DNA from: Caprimulgus europaeus
Taxonomy: Eukaryota > Chordata > Aves > Caprimulgiformes > Caprimulgidae
NCBI GenBank assembly: GCA_907165065.1
Contig: OU015529.1
Coordinates: 8,853,054-8,917,053, forward strand
DNA: 64,000 bases
Direction of reading: 5' to 3'
In this document: positions 12,453-24,849 of the stretch, piece after piece
How the letters are laid out: the number at the start of each line of letters is the position of its first letter
Numbering within the stretch: position 1 is the stretch's first letter
Made by a program: the position numbers and the translations under genes
Notes under the pieces: model-generated
Told to the model about the DNA's origin: nothing
Databases searched by the model: none
Seen by the model: only the letters and a program-made list of their open reading frames with translations

Positions 12453-15400
12453 ATGATTGTACTACTTTTACTCTTGATGAGTTGATTGTACTATTTTCAC
12501 CTCTTAGGGCAACTACAGTTCTGTGATATACTTGGACATTTTAAGCCCTTTGAAAAACTATCTGAAACAGAGTTATAGACTATACCTCAGTAGTAAAGGC
12601 TATTGCAGAGATTGCTGGAAAAATGTCAGACCTATCCTTTTCTTTCTGTGCTGGCTTTCTAAAGAAGAGAAATTCAAGATTTCCATCCTTTCCCTCAAGA
12701 TACTCAGTGGCTATGATGGCACATTTAAAACACTGCCTAAAGGTCTATGATTTTTTTTTTTTTCCTTATCTTGCACAATGGAACTTTATGAAGCCAAACC
12801 AATTCCAAGTATCACAGGAGACATAAATTCCTTAGGATTAGGTCAATAATGTTATTGAAATATTATTTGGTCTGCAGACTATCACAAACTTCCCTATCAT
12901 TTACCGCAAATTCTAGACAAGTTTATCTGAATTTGCCTTCTCTCACATAAACACAAAGGCAAAAAAAAACCAACCCCAAAGCATGACATCATGCACTCCT
13001 ACACTAAATGCACTGGGTTTATGCCATTTCCTGTTGTGAATACCAATGGCTATATGCAGTGTGTATGCAAATTGTAGCACTATGTCTAGGCTTTCAGAAA
13101 TATGGTTTGGGTTGCATGCAAATTTTATCAACATATTACTCAGTGGAGAGGTCGCATTAGGGGAGATACAGAATCCATTTTATGCCATTTTATGAATGTG
13201 TATTTTGTGCATTTTAGGGATATATAATTGTTGCTCCCAAAGCATCTTCCTGTATGGCCCCACATTAACTATTGCTTTCCTTCAGGTTCCTATATTGTTT
13301 GTGCGCCACTTCCAGTTCTTTTACTACCTTTTCACTTTGAGCTGCTATATTTTCATATAAATAAAAGAAAATCACTAATAAGATAAACATCTGTGTTACA
13401 GAAGCTTATTTAAAATCTTCTTTACCAATATATTTTGCAAAATAATGGCAAACTTGCTATAAATTGCTTCTAAATCACAACCACACTGCACTTTGCACTC
13501 ACTTCAATGGATATTGTCCGTGGAAGTTTCCTACTAGAACAGAAACAGATGTTTCAACTATTTTGGAGAAAAAGAAAATTAAATATTCAGACTGTAGTAC
13601 TACTACTACCACTTAATTATACTGGGAAGTGAGAAAAACAAAAGGTTTTTTTCAATTTTTTAAAAATACTTTTCTGCAATTATTCTGCATTTAACCATAC
13701 ACACACATCCACTATTCCTCAATAAATTCACTGGAGTAGGCATACTGTTTCACTAGTCCAGTTTTAATGGTGCTCTAGCAGATATACGTTGTGCTGAATT
13801 TGGACTTGGTGCAACTCTACCTTTCTTGAGCTCAGCAAGTGAGTGATGGGAGTATGTAACTCAAATAACATTCATGATTAAGCCCTGAAGGTACATAAGA
13901 GTACACGACACTAAGTTTTAGAGATTTTTTTAATGCATATTCAATTTATGATGTTTGGCTGGCTCTGTTTCTAACAACCTGGTAATATATTTTCTTTTAA
14001 AATATTCTTCATGCAAAAAATGAAATATGCACTTTACGACATCCATGTGCCCAGAGGAAAATTATCTCACTGGATCTCATTGCCAGTCATGTCAGCACCT
14101 CTTGGTATATTTAGTGTCGATCTTGAAAGTGTCCTATACTTGTGCGGTTTGTGTTACAAAACACAAATTATACTTGTGAGTCACTAGATAATGCTTTTCT
14201 TTTCTGCACATAAAATGATATTTAAGTGTGTTCAGAAAGGTACATTTGATTCCTGATTCCTACAAATTGAAAAACTTCTCAATATAAAATAAATTGCTTG
14301 TCTACTTTTCCAAAAGCCCAGTGGCTTTTCCTTTAATAACCATTAAGTTGTTTGTAGAACAGAATAATTTACGTATTAATTCCAGCTGGTTCAATATTTA
14401 TACATCTTTTTCAGAGGCCTAAATAGTTGAGACAAGAAGCCAGCAGCAAGTGTCTCTTTTAAACTTCCCAGTTTCTTAATGAAATAAGGATAATAAAATA
14501 ATAGAGATAAGAAAAAGGTCATCTTGCCAAGGATATAGTCTTAGGAATAGCACTTTGAAAGGCAAAATTTTACTTTAAATAGAATTCCAATAATGTGAAT
14601 ATACACCAGAGATTAAAAAAGGAACATTTTATTTCATGTATGTCTGTTAAAAACTTTACTGCTTCACACTAACGAACAATAATGTTTTACCGTCTCTGTT
14701 ATTAGGAAGCTCTAAAAGATTTGCAAAGTACACTACATTTATAACTGGAAGTGATCACATATCATGAATACAGCTTTCTTTGTAAAGGAGTTCCTCTTGC
14801 AGAGATGGCCCTGATACAAACTTACTGATCTTCCTAATTTCACTGCAGTCTAACTGGCTTTGTAACTTCTACTTTACTTCAGTTTCTACTTTACTGCAGT
14901 ATACCATTCATAACGCTTTGATTTCCAAAATAAATTGTACAAGGAGAAGGCTCCTTCAAGACCACTAAAGGACCATTGGGTCCCAAATCCTGATTGAGCC
15001 CACTCATTTTTCAAGTTCTAATATTATGGTATTTTCTGTAATAAAAACATTATTGAAATTATTACTGAAACTAACACCTCATGCAATGTTTCTACCTCTG
15101 CTTTGTTAAAGCCAGTGAATGGAATCCATGCCCTATAACTTACATACCCAGCCTCCTCATAGCTTCTTTGAAATTTTCTGTCCCTCACACTTAAGAAATG
15201 ATCTAGTCTGCATCTTTCAAAACAATCAGTGTGAAAAAGGAAACTGCCTCTCACAATATGCAAGGGGAAAAATAAGCCTCCGCTTCCACTGAGAACATCA
15301 GGAACAAGGAGGAATGCTATGCTGCTTGCTTAATATTAAATTTCCCCAGCTCTGATGATGGGCATACAATGAGAGCAGGACCCATATTTGCCTTTTGTAT

Positions 15401-18400
15401 GGTAGAGCAGATGTCAGAACAGTAATCCTGATCCAGGTAAGGAGAGAGGTGAGCTTCACACTCTATTCAGTCAAGGGTAGAGGTCTACCTGAACAGGAAC
15501 ATGCTCCACAGTTTTTCTTGAAATTGAGCCACCATGCAATGAGAAATTCAAGGGCCATGATGCCCAAAGCACAGCAGGCAGAACCAAAGTTAGGCATCGA
15601 GATAGAAAGAGAATACTCTAGAATTCTGGAGCCCACGGAGAACTTTTTACATCTGCCACCTTCCAGAGGAGTGTCCAGATCACCTGAGTACTCAGATTCC
15701 CTCTAATCTGTTCTCCTTTCAACACTTGATTAATCCACTCTTGTAGCTGTAGAAATGAGAGTGTGCTCCCACAGGACGCCAAGGGCTATGTAGGTATAGT
15801 CCCACTCAGGCTCATTGCTTTCTTACCTCATGGACAAATGCTACTCTCACTCTACTATTGTGCAAAAGTTTGCCATCTTCAATATCAGTTCAGTTGTAGT
15901 CCTGACCAGACATAATATTTCAGTCTTTTCTGTGTACTCAGGCAAAGCTTAGATAATAACTCCCTGAACGTCAAGTCTGTAGACCAAGTAGGAAAGTGCC
16001 TGCTGGGTTGAATAATCTTGGAAAGTAAGCAAATTGGATGGCTCTCTGAAGCTTTGGTGAGGTTTAAGTATCTGCTGTCCAGGGCAGGTGCGTTGCCTTC
16101 TATGCAATGAATTCATATTCACTTCAGACTTGAATTTATTTTGATAGAAGCTATAGAATGATAAAACTTCAGTGAAAACTGGCATAACCTATTAGATCAT
16201 CCAACAGTACATGCAGGCTGTCAAGTTCTGTGAAGAAAAGCAAAGGCACTGCACTTTTGTCTCCTGTCTGCTGCAGTTTCAGTATGTATTGCTGTTGGCA
16301 GGAAGAGCTGAAACTCAAGTACAGAGCTAGGAAACAGCAAGCAGGTAAAGTCTCTGAAGCGAAGCTAAGGACTACAAGTTGCCCAATATCAAACACCACT
16401 ATACAGTAGCCAGTTCCACCTGGAAACATGGGGAAAAAGAAGATGAAAGACTGCATTTTCTGTATCTATTTCTTCTTTTCCTTTCCGTTTAAAGAGAGGA
16501 ATGTTCTACTTTAAAGATGAGAAATAACTTTTGATCTAAAATCAAATGAAATACTAAGAAAATCTATATAACTAGAAAGAGCAGCCTGTCAGAGAGTGGC
16601 ATTTGATAATCAGGTGTACAGAAAAGCCCAGTCAATCAAACCGAGAAAAATTTCAATCTATGTGCTTCTTAGTTATCCTGATAGCATAATTAATTCCATG
16701 CTTTGTTATGTTCAGTTTAAACAATTCTGGAAAAATCTCATTGTCATGGATTTGCTATCCAAAAGCAAGATTCTCATAAGCAAGCCTTGTTCAAAGACAA
16801 TCCTAGAAGTATATACATATATATATTTTTTTTTTTTGCATTCACTGAATTTTGCACCTATCTACTTTAAAAAATATGATGTTGGAAAAATTGTATTCAT
16901 TAATTTTAATTAACACGGGACATGTACAGTGTCATTATTCATGACATTTACAGACACATCTAAACACTTCTGCTTGAAAACAATCAGAATATTTATTTTG
17001 ATACTTTCAATTTGCAACTATGCATAATTTAACAATGTCTATTCACAGCATGCCAACACTGCTGAAACACCTACATTTAGCTAGTCAGCCAAAATCTCTG
17101 CTAATTGTTCCAATTGAGCATTAAATTTGTTGGCAATTTTGTTCAACAATTTCTATAGCCATCTGATTATGCAGTACATGTGCCAAATAAATTTTGTGAA
17201 GTGGAAAGATACATTTTAATCAAAAAACCTGAACAAAATCTTACAATGTCTGTTTGCCCATGAGGGTAAATTGACTCAACAGAAATAAGCAAGCAAACAA
17301 GAGAATGTAGGGATTAAAAATGTATCTCCTGTAAATTTAGAGAGTGGATACATACCACAACCAATCTAGAAGTTTTAAAAACTTTCTTTAAGTTAAGGAC
17401 TCTGTCAAAACATCAACAAGTTTTGAGGAGTTAGTATATATTTTAGCAATAAACACACAGAAAAAAAAATATGTGGCTTATTCCAGGCAGCATTTCTCAG
17501 GCTTTTTTTAGATTTCTCACATGCCAAAGGAGAAAACTATTGCTTAGGAATCTTAAATATTGTTAACTTGATTCTGTGCAAAGAACTGAACATCTATACA
17601 CTTTACATTGAATAGAGTTAGAATACATGACACACAGAAAAAATCATAGCTTTGACCAGATTAGGTATTTGTTCTGAATCACACGGTCAGAACATTCACA
17701 CATTGCTAGCTATAAATTTAAAGGGAAGCAACAAAAGTCTTATGCAAATATATTTAATTGGATAGAGCTACACTGCTGTATATGACCACTGAATGAGGAA
17801 TTAAATAGTGTGAAAGCTAAAATTCTTATTTCATGAAAAACAGTTCAGTATATGAGGAAGGAGTTATTGCAGGGACCAAACAATGCTGCTTTCAGGTAAA
17901 TATTTTCCTCAACTAGAACTACAGAATGTGATTTTTGCTTATGATATAACATTGCTCACACATGGTATCACAAAAGGATACCCAAGCTGAATTTAAAAAA
18001 AAAAAAAAGGTTTGAAGGTAGGATTTAAAATAAAATGACTTAACAGTTTAGGAGAAAGTTTTCCAGATGAACAGGACAGAGAGTGGGCAGAGAAAAATGC
18101 ACTGAGCCATCAAGGTCAATGTGCAGCACAAGATAATGGAGTTCTTGAGGCAGCAGACAGAAAATTTAGCATGATCTTTGAGTAATACAGAAAAACAGAA
18201 AATGTGATCCAGTATAGCTTCTTCTTTTCAGTGTCAGCTGTATCATCTGACATTTCTCTGAGATCTAGTAGTGTAGGATGCATGGATTTTGAAAGGCTAT
18301 AAAAATGGTAATGCACTGACTAAGATAAAAAAAAAGTAGATCATGAGTACAGACATCGAGGAGAATACTGAAGCTATTCAGGATGGATTTGAGATCATGT

Positions 18401-18684
18401 TAGGCAGACCTACAGTCTTGGAGTGACTGGGGGTCAGAGATGACTTAATAGCTTCTGATCTTGCAAGAAAACTGAGGACATAAATCAGTGAAGATAACAG
18501 CAAAAGTTCAATAACAGAAAACTAATAGTGCAATGAAGGTAATTAAAGTGTTCAAACAACAGAAATTGAAAATTTTCATAGAGTATGAAGAAGGAAGAGC
18601 TAAATGGCAATCAGAAAAACAATAAAGTCAGAGCTGAGAGAAGCTAATGGACCTATGGCTACATGGTACCTGAGAAATGTTTGT
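12453..18684. other. AT-rich intron with weak signals only
   Basis: No gene recognised. Seen: a T11 run at about 12752-12764; a tandem pair of 17-base units at 14867-14900; a GC-richer stretch at about 15290-15830 containing a 103-codon open frame (15395-15706) without family resemblance; a T-run at about 16828-16839; an A-run at 17996-18008. The 15290-15830 stretch may be an old interspersed repeat (see findings). Confidence 0.5.
14867..14900. repeat. Tandem duplication of a 17-base unit
   Basis: Two adjacent copies of a 17-base unit, TTCTACTTTACTTCAGT and TTCTACTTTACTGCAGT, differ at one position. A small local slippage or replication duplication. Confidence 0.9.
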
Positions 18685-19065
18685 CTAACCTGTTCTAAAA
18701 AGCTTCCAATAAAAGAAATTCCATCACCTCCCCAGGCAATTGCTTCCAGTGATTCAGCTTTATTATGAGAAGTTTTTCCTGACATCCAGACTACACCTCC
18801 TCTACTACAATTTCAGTCCATTACACTTTTGCTGCCTACAGTGCACGCAAAGAAAAGATTGTTGTCCTCCTGATTGCTACTAACCTTTTGCATATTTGAA
18901 AGTTATTATTTCAATAGGCTATTCCACTTTCCTTGTCTTTTCCTTGTAGTTATATTTTCTAAGTCTCTGATTGCTTGCATTGTTCTCATCTAAGTTCTCT
19001 ATCCCGTGGTCCAATTTGAGCTGCAGTGCCACAGACCAGAAACAGTACTTAGTAGAGCATGGCTT
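18685..19065 (-). mobile_element. Ancient CR1-type LINE 3' region
   Basis: The plus strand follows, with heavy divergence, the reverse complement of the amniote CR1 3' region: a segment like CTGTTCTTAAAA...CTCC, then GGAGATTCCAC-like, CCCAGGCAATT (about 18731-18741), GAAGTTTTTCCTGACATCCA (18769-18788), then TTTCAGTCCATTACACTTTTG, and finally the zone CR1 uses for C-terminal ORF2 (about 18990-19060, CCAATTTGAGCTG and AACAGTACT). It is sense to ATRNL1. Divergence is far greater than in the CR1 copies at 37243 and 60530, so this is an old amniote-age insertion. Ends are approximate because similarity fades. Confidence 0.72.
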
Positions 19066-22000
19066 ATAGACATAATATATGGACAATATGGAATTAGCAA
19101 GATGTAAAAAAAACCAAAAAACTAACCTTGTTAGGAAAATATTAGTTAGAAAAATGTCAATCAAACTCAGGGATGAGAGTTCTAAAAATACCAACTCCTC
19201 ACACACACATGCAAAGCCTTCTAAGGGGCACGCTACAAAAGACACAATGCAATCTTTGTTTCTGAATGACACTGAAAAGAATGAACAGGGCAGGTGTCTC
19301 TAAACTATTTTTCTGCTTCCTTGAGTCCAGCTACACCTTTTGCAGTGTCTGGAATAATTCAGAACCTGAAATTTGTTTCATGTGATCATGGCTGAACTCA
19401 CTCACAGGCTGTATCCTGCACTTGGCATTACACCTTCCTCAGCAGTAACCACGACAAAGATAGAAACATGGATTAGCCAGTGAAACCACCTTCCCCATCC
19501 AGGAGAATGTCTGGTTTCCCACAAGACAGTGTGGGATAATGTGTACTTATCCCACCTTAACAATAAGGAATAAACAGATTTGATCGTATTTCAAACAAAA
19601 TTTATAATAAATAATTAATATAATATACAAGTATCTTCTTTGAAGTTCCCTGAGTTCAGCTCCCCAATAAACTTGCATAAGCAACACCTGCAACTTTGTA
19701 AATTATATAGAATGACTATTTAAGTAAGCAGTAAGTGCAAAGGTAATGGCCTTTGATAGATCCTATTGCCAAATATGTATTGCCTTTATGGTCACTGGTA
19801 ACAACCATTCTAGGGACATTTTCATCATTGTCTTCAATAAATTGTTACTTTCTTACAAGGGGATTGAATTTATCCTCTGACACTGAGACTAAAATTAGGA
19901 ACTGAGAATATCAAGGGGCAATCTGATGACCTGTAATAAAGAGTTGAGAGGAGTCTGTTCCTTGATATTAGACATTATGTCATCAAAATAATGCAGGTGT
20001 AATGCAGATGGAGCATACAACTAGTTTCATTTTATACAAAATAATGGAGAATGTTTAAGTTGCAGTTTAAAAAGCCTACTGAATTATTAAAGTTAAACAA
20101 GGAAATGAACCCAACTTAACTCGATTTATTTGTAAAGCAAGCTAAAAGGTCCTGACATCTTTTTGGCCAGAGAAACCAGCAACACAGCTTATTAGTATAA
20201 ACTTCAATTGCCTACAACCCACAGATGTGGGTTTTAATGTGTTTTAATAAGTCACTCTGATTTTCATTTGCCATTTTTTATATAATGATAGCTACTGGTG
20301 TCGCTGCATACCTTCCAATACTTTCATAGTTATCAAAAGTGCCTGAAATTCAAAACTTATTTAATGTACCATAAACATTACTTACTTGGTAGAGAAACAA
20401 AGTTAGATTTTATTTTAAATTCAACATTTTTGAGATCATCTTACCTTTTCAGAAGTAGAGAACAATTTAACATCTGTGACAATTCTAGAGGAAACACACT
20501 AACTTGATGGAAAAATGATTGAAAGAATTTACTGCATGTTTTTCTGCAGAAATAATTATTAAAGAACATTGATTTGCAAAAAAATAGATATCCAAGTAAT
20601 ACTGTAAAGGTGTTAAAACAATGATCATCATTAGAATAAGTCTGCACTTGGTTCTTACACAGGCAATAATGCATCTGTCTTTACTCCAGCAGATGTAGCA
20701 CAGTAGATGCTGCTGTCCAGAGACTTAGCATGACTATACATTAGAGTTTACAGTAGTGCCCACCTTATCTCACAAGGTTAAAGAATCTGTCCCTGTATAA
20801 AAAAAAAAATTATAAAAAAAAAAAATTATGGGCTCTGAATGAACTCAAAAGTATCCGGAAGTTAGGCAAAGCAGGACAGAAAAAAACATTTTTATTACTT
20901 TTCACTTAACATATAGATTAACTAAAATGACTCTCAGCAGCACAGTGGAAGTGACTCTTCAAAAGTGATTTATATTTCAGGGAAAAAAATGTTGCCTAAA
21001 GGAGGCTTACATAGCCTAAATGATTTAGCTTTTGGGATATACCGAGCAGCCTAAAAGCAACCAGGTCTGGAAATGGCTTAGATGTCTAGAAAAAAGAAAT
21101 GAAAGGAATAAAAAACATTTTAATACTGAGGGCACCAAGTGTCAAGAAGCGTTGTATCTATTGATCTATGATGCTACTTTAATTTTTTATGATTTTGGTA
21201 TTGAAGAAATTATGGTGGTATTATGAAATATCACAATATTCTCAGACTCTCTGGACAGAGTGCTTCTGATGTTTTCTTACTCTGCTCCTTAACAGCCCGT
21301 GCTACGTGAAACTGCTAACAAGGGGACCTCAGGAATTCCTCCTCTTTTATCTGCCCCTGGGACTCTGGCCACTTCACTTAGGCCCCCTTTGACTGTTCCC
21401 CTCTTGGGATGCAGAGGTTCACTGCTTTCCATACTTCCCTTCCTCTACTCCACCAGAGTGACTTTAGGCTGCTCTTCTTGTTCCCCAGGAGAAGGAAGAG
21501 TGAGGACTGGTCTTTCTTTGTAAGAGATCATGTAGATTTCACCACTTCCAAGTAGGGAAATGGCATTTGCAATGGAAGCAGATGAAGATGCAGATTATGG
21601 GTTAAATAGGATAATAGTGCAAAAGATTAGTATTGTGAATGTCATGCCACACCAGGATTAAGTACAGCTTCATACATTTAGAATTAGTATACTACCATGC
21701 TATAAATATCAGTAACAAGATAGTGGTTGATTTGCTCCTAAGAGGGGAGGAGGGCAAGGGGAAAACTAAGTTTGATTTCTGCTGTGTTAAGTTTAAGCTG
21801 ACAATAAGATATTTAACAGCTGATATAAGGCCAGTATGACAGAATAGATTAAGATGAGACTTGTTAATGTCATATTGTGAATCAGTTACACAGAAAGGCA
21901 GCCTGAAGACATAAAGACTGATGAATAATATGGTTTAAATTGGGAAGAGCAAGGGCTATTGCCAATGCCTGAAAACCCACTTAGACAGTAGGAATATGAT

Positions 22001-24379
22001 GCAGATTAATATTGTTTTGAAGGAGTTAATATCAAGATACTGTTATTTTTTTTTGGCAAAACATTAAGAAAGATAGACTGGCTGTTAAAGACTCCAAAGT
22101 AGAAAGAGAGCCCAAAATAACAGAAGATTCAACTCTCTCTGTTTTCAGGATTTTATTTTAATCTGCTGCAAATTGTTGCTAACTGAAAATAGACCCAAAT
22201 ATTATCAGTTGTATTGTAAGTATCTAAACTAGGCAATCATTTCAATTACAGTATCCATACTCTTATTATTTTAGATATGCTTTCCAAACACTGGGCAAAA
22301 AGTGCCTTACTACTGCAAACTAAATCTCTACAGTGCAACAGTAGCTCTGGATATTTACAAATAAATTCAAATAATAAAAGAAGAGCTAACCAAATGGTAT
22401 ACTGGAATTACCATGTAGATAGTCATATGAATATTGACATGTGCCAGATCATCAGTATTAATATGAAACACCAGCTGTACAAAATCACCATCATGTAAGC
22501 TAGATGACATTAGTGAACAGCAGTCTTACTATGCAGTTGAATGGGAGACTTGCAGTCATGATTGGAACAGTTCAATGACATTACACTGTGCCCAAAGGAC
22601 CCACAGATCAATACAGTGTAATTGGAAGTGTCTGAGTTATTACAATGTCAATAAAAGTATGAGATGAGTGGATGCAGTGCACCACCATTAAAACTAAAAC
22701 CCCAGGTATATCAGTGCAAGATCTCTGCAACGCTGGTGCAATATTTTTAAGAGAGTTACTGCATATTGTTAATTTTTACCAAAAGATCTTTAACTTTAAA
22801 AGATCACAACGGCCATCAGAAATCATAGAATAATTAAAATAGTTTGATGATTCTAACTTCATACAGCAAAATGAAGTATAGCTACTTCATGCTATCGTAT
22901 TGTTTAAGCATTGCATCCTGGAAACACACGCAACTCAAATTCCCTTCAGTCTGAAAGAGAGCTGAGAATGAAGAACAGAATAGCAACTACAACTTTTAGT
23001 GTCCTTTCACAAACAGGATAGACCTGGAATAGAAGTTTGATATAGTGCTCCCTTACAGAATATACATCAAAGGACAATCAATACACTGAATCACATTCAT
23101 TTAATCCTCAGCACAATGCTTTGTTTTGATGTAGATCAGTATATTTTAATTCCAAGGAAACTTTGAATGGACTTCATTCTGTATATAACTATGTATTAAT
23201 TAGGAAACAACACTATGGATACTAAACAATTACTAGAAAATGCTAGGCTAGGAAGAAAAAGTTAATAAAAACTGTAAAATATAATTAAAATATTTTAGCA
23301 TCTACCTCTTTTAGTGCTAAATAAAAGATACAGGAAAAGAAAATGCAGCAATTAACTTGTGATGTTTACTTCTAAAGTTTAATTAAATAATCAGTATGTA
23401 AAGAATTAGAGTTTAGATGCTCCCATTCAATGCCTCCCTCTGAAAAGACAACAGAGGAAATGTTCCCGGATATCAGCATAGAAACAATGAAATCACATTC
23501 AAAAAAAGTTAACTTTTAACTACAGTGTAATGTGTCCTCAGCCTGGGTAGCTGGAGAGGACTTCTGTTCCAAGATAAAGGGAGACAAAAATATGGTGATA
23601 TTTGTGAAGAATGTGGAGGTTCTAGCATTTGGTCAGAAAATAACAAAGCTTCTTCAAAGAGATATGCGCTATCTTTCCAAGTATTTAAATTATGTCAGCA
23701 AGAACAATTGTGATTGCTTCCTATACAGAAGCAGGACAGAGTGCCTCAATTTGATAAGTACTCAAGAGTTGATTCTTTTTCTTTCTGCTATGAATCTGTT
23801 TTTCACACTGCTCACTTCTCCATGAACCTTAGAGATTTGATACAGTATATTTAATCTTCGATTGAAAGAGGCTATTGAGAAAAATAAGAGAAGCTTTGAA
23901 TTTAAGAGGGATTGGCAGCAATGAAAAGAAAAATACAATCTTGAAAGATTTCAGAGCTATCACACCTCATTCCCAGGTCCCACCATAAATAAGATAAAGT
24001 AATAACTGTAAACACAATATTGTAAATAAAAGTAAAGGAATAGAGGATTACGATCTACCAAAAGCCCAACCTAGATTAAATATTCATTATTATCCACATA
24101 TTGTAATTCTCCCTCTATTTTCAGGTGGAACTTCCAGAATCCATTTCATGCATTATTACGCCATTCCAATATCACATTGCCTTGCATATTATTATTTCTT
24201 TTCCAATGTACTGCAATTACAATAAAAGAATGTAGTAATGCAGCTATTACCTACAAACGAAAATGTGCAGAATACTCTGCATTCTTTAAACCTGTAGATA
24301 TAAAACACAACACTGAAATTCGACTCACAGCTGCTTTATTTATTTGTTTGTTTCTTTGCTGTAATCTCTGTTAATTAAG
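19066..24379. other. AT-rich intron with one GC-richer patch
   Basis: No exon recognised. Seen: an A-rich double run at 20799-20828 (A11 TTAT then A12 TTAT), a GC-richer patch at about 21295-21520 holding a 74-codon open frame without known relatives, and a short piece at 22831-22850 that faintly resembles a CR1 3' tail but is too short to call. The rest looks like unique intron. Confidence 0.5.
20799..20828. repeat. Poly(A)-TTAT double run
   Basis: Two adjacent units, each a run of 11 or 12 A followed by TTAT. Simple slippage-prone sequence; no retroposon body is recognised beside it. Confidence 0.85.
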
Positions 24380-24720
24380 ATAGATGTTAACTAGGGGGCA
24401 CTGTGTACTCGAAGGACTCGGCATGAGGTTTGCTCCCTCCTTAATACCTGCTTCTTGCATTCCTCCAGCGCACATCCATCACGAAAGAACTGCCAGGTGA
24501 GCTGATTGTCACTCCCACCCAGGCTAATAGATTCTCCAGTGGCTTTTGTTACAGCTCATGTCATGCTATTAAAGCTCTGCGCCTTGAAAATGGCATAACA
24601 TATGTAGCTGAGACTTGTCAGCTCCAGGTAATCAGACACTGCTTGGTTTCAGAAGCAGATGCAGATGAGTCTAGCAATACAAATATGCAAATCACAATGG
24701 TCCCTTGTCAACACCACTGT
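24380..24720. promoter_or_regulatory. Conserved-looking non-coding block beside the ATRNL1 exon
   Basis: This stretch directly follows the exon's donor on the gene strand. It differs from the surrounding intron: more even base composition, few homopolymers, several CpGs and dense non-repetitive short motifs, including the octamer-type ATGCAAAT (24694-24701), which POU factors bind. It encodes nothing on the minus strand and matches no repeat I know. Such blocks next to an exon are often conserved enhancers or splicing regulators. That is inference; conservation cannot be measured here. Confidence 0.35.
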
Positions 24721-24726
24721 TCCTAC

Positions 24727-24834
24727 CTCTAATGGCCCTCGTAGAAAGTCTGTTTGCTCAGCTCCTACTTCCAGTGCTACATCGACAGAAGCAAAGGGGC
24801 GGCTGGCCATCTGCTGTCGCTCCCGCATAAGTTG
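24727..24834 (-). CDS. ATRNL1: ATRNL1 internal coding exon (cytoplasmic tail with MASRPFA motif)
   Basis: A 108-base exon, read on the minus strand, giving exactly 36 codons with no stop. It is bounded upstream by a pyrimidine-rich acceptor ending TTTTTTCCTCATCAG (24835-24849) and downstream by the donor GTAGGA (24721-24726). The peptide starts QLMRERQQ, continues MASRPFASVDVALE and ends FLRGPLE. I recall this as the cytosolic tail of attractin-like protein 1, just after the transmembrane segment; paralogue ATRN has MASRPFASVNVALE followed by an unrelated stretch, so ATRNL1 fits better. ATRNL1 is a single-pass type I membrane protein with CUB, kelch, PSI and EGF-like extracellular domains, and its tail has been reported to bind the melanocortin-4 receptor. 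The MASRPFA motif (24790-24810) is shared with ATRN and MEGF8; in MEGF8 it recruits the ubiquitin ligase MGRN1. Both exon ends fall between codons. It is probably the penultimate coding exon: by memory about 78 residues remain. No break is visible. Confidence 0.93.
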
Positions 24835-24849
24835 CTGATGAGGAAAAAA

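Larger units (their letters stand above)
1..24726 (-). other. ATRNL1: ATRNL1 intron downstream of the exon (partial)
   Basis: This lies 3' of the exon on the gene's strand, beginning with the donor GTAGGA at 24721-24726. The next exon should encode the end of the tail, with segments I recall as KPIAIEPC and PPPGQSGLA and a stop after GTCV. No such sequence was found on the minus strand of 1-24700, so the intron should continue past base 1. The intron contains a solo LTR, three CR1 pieces and a conserved-looking block immediately next to the exon. Confidence 0.72.

Noticed and set aside
15395-15706. 103-codon open frame with a donor-like CCAG|GTAAGG near 15435
   Set aside because: The donor would lie inside the frame, there is no paired acceptor, and the peptide resembles nothing; more likely an old repeat.
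22831-22870. Text resembling a CR1 3' tail (AATCATAGAATAATTAAAAT)
   Set aside because: Only about 20 bases agree and the adjacent sequence does not continue into CR1.
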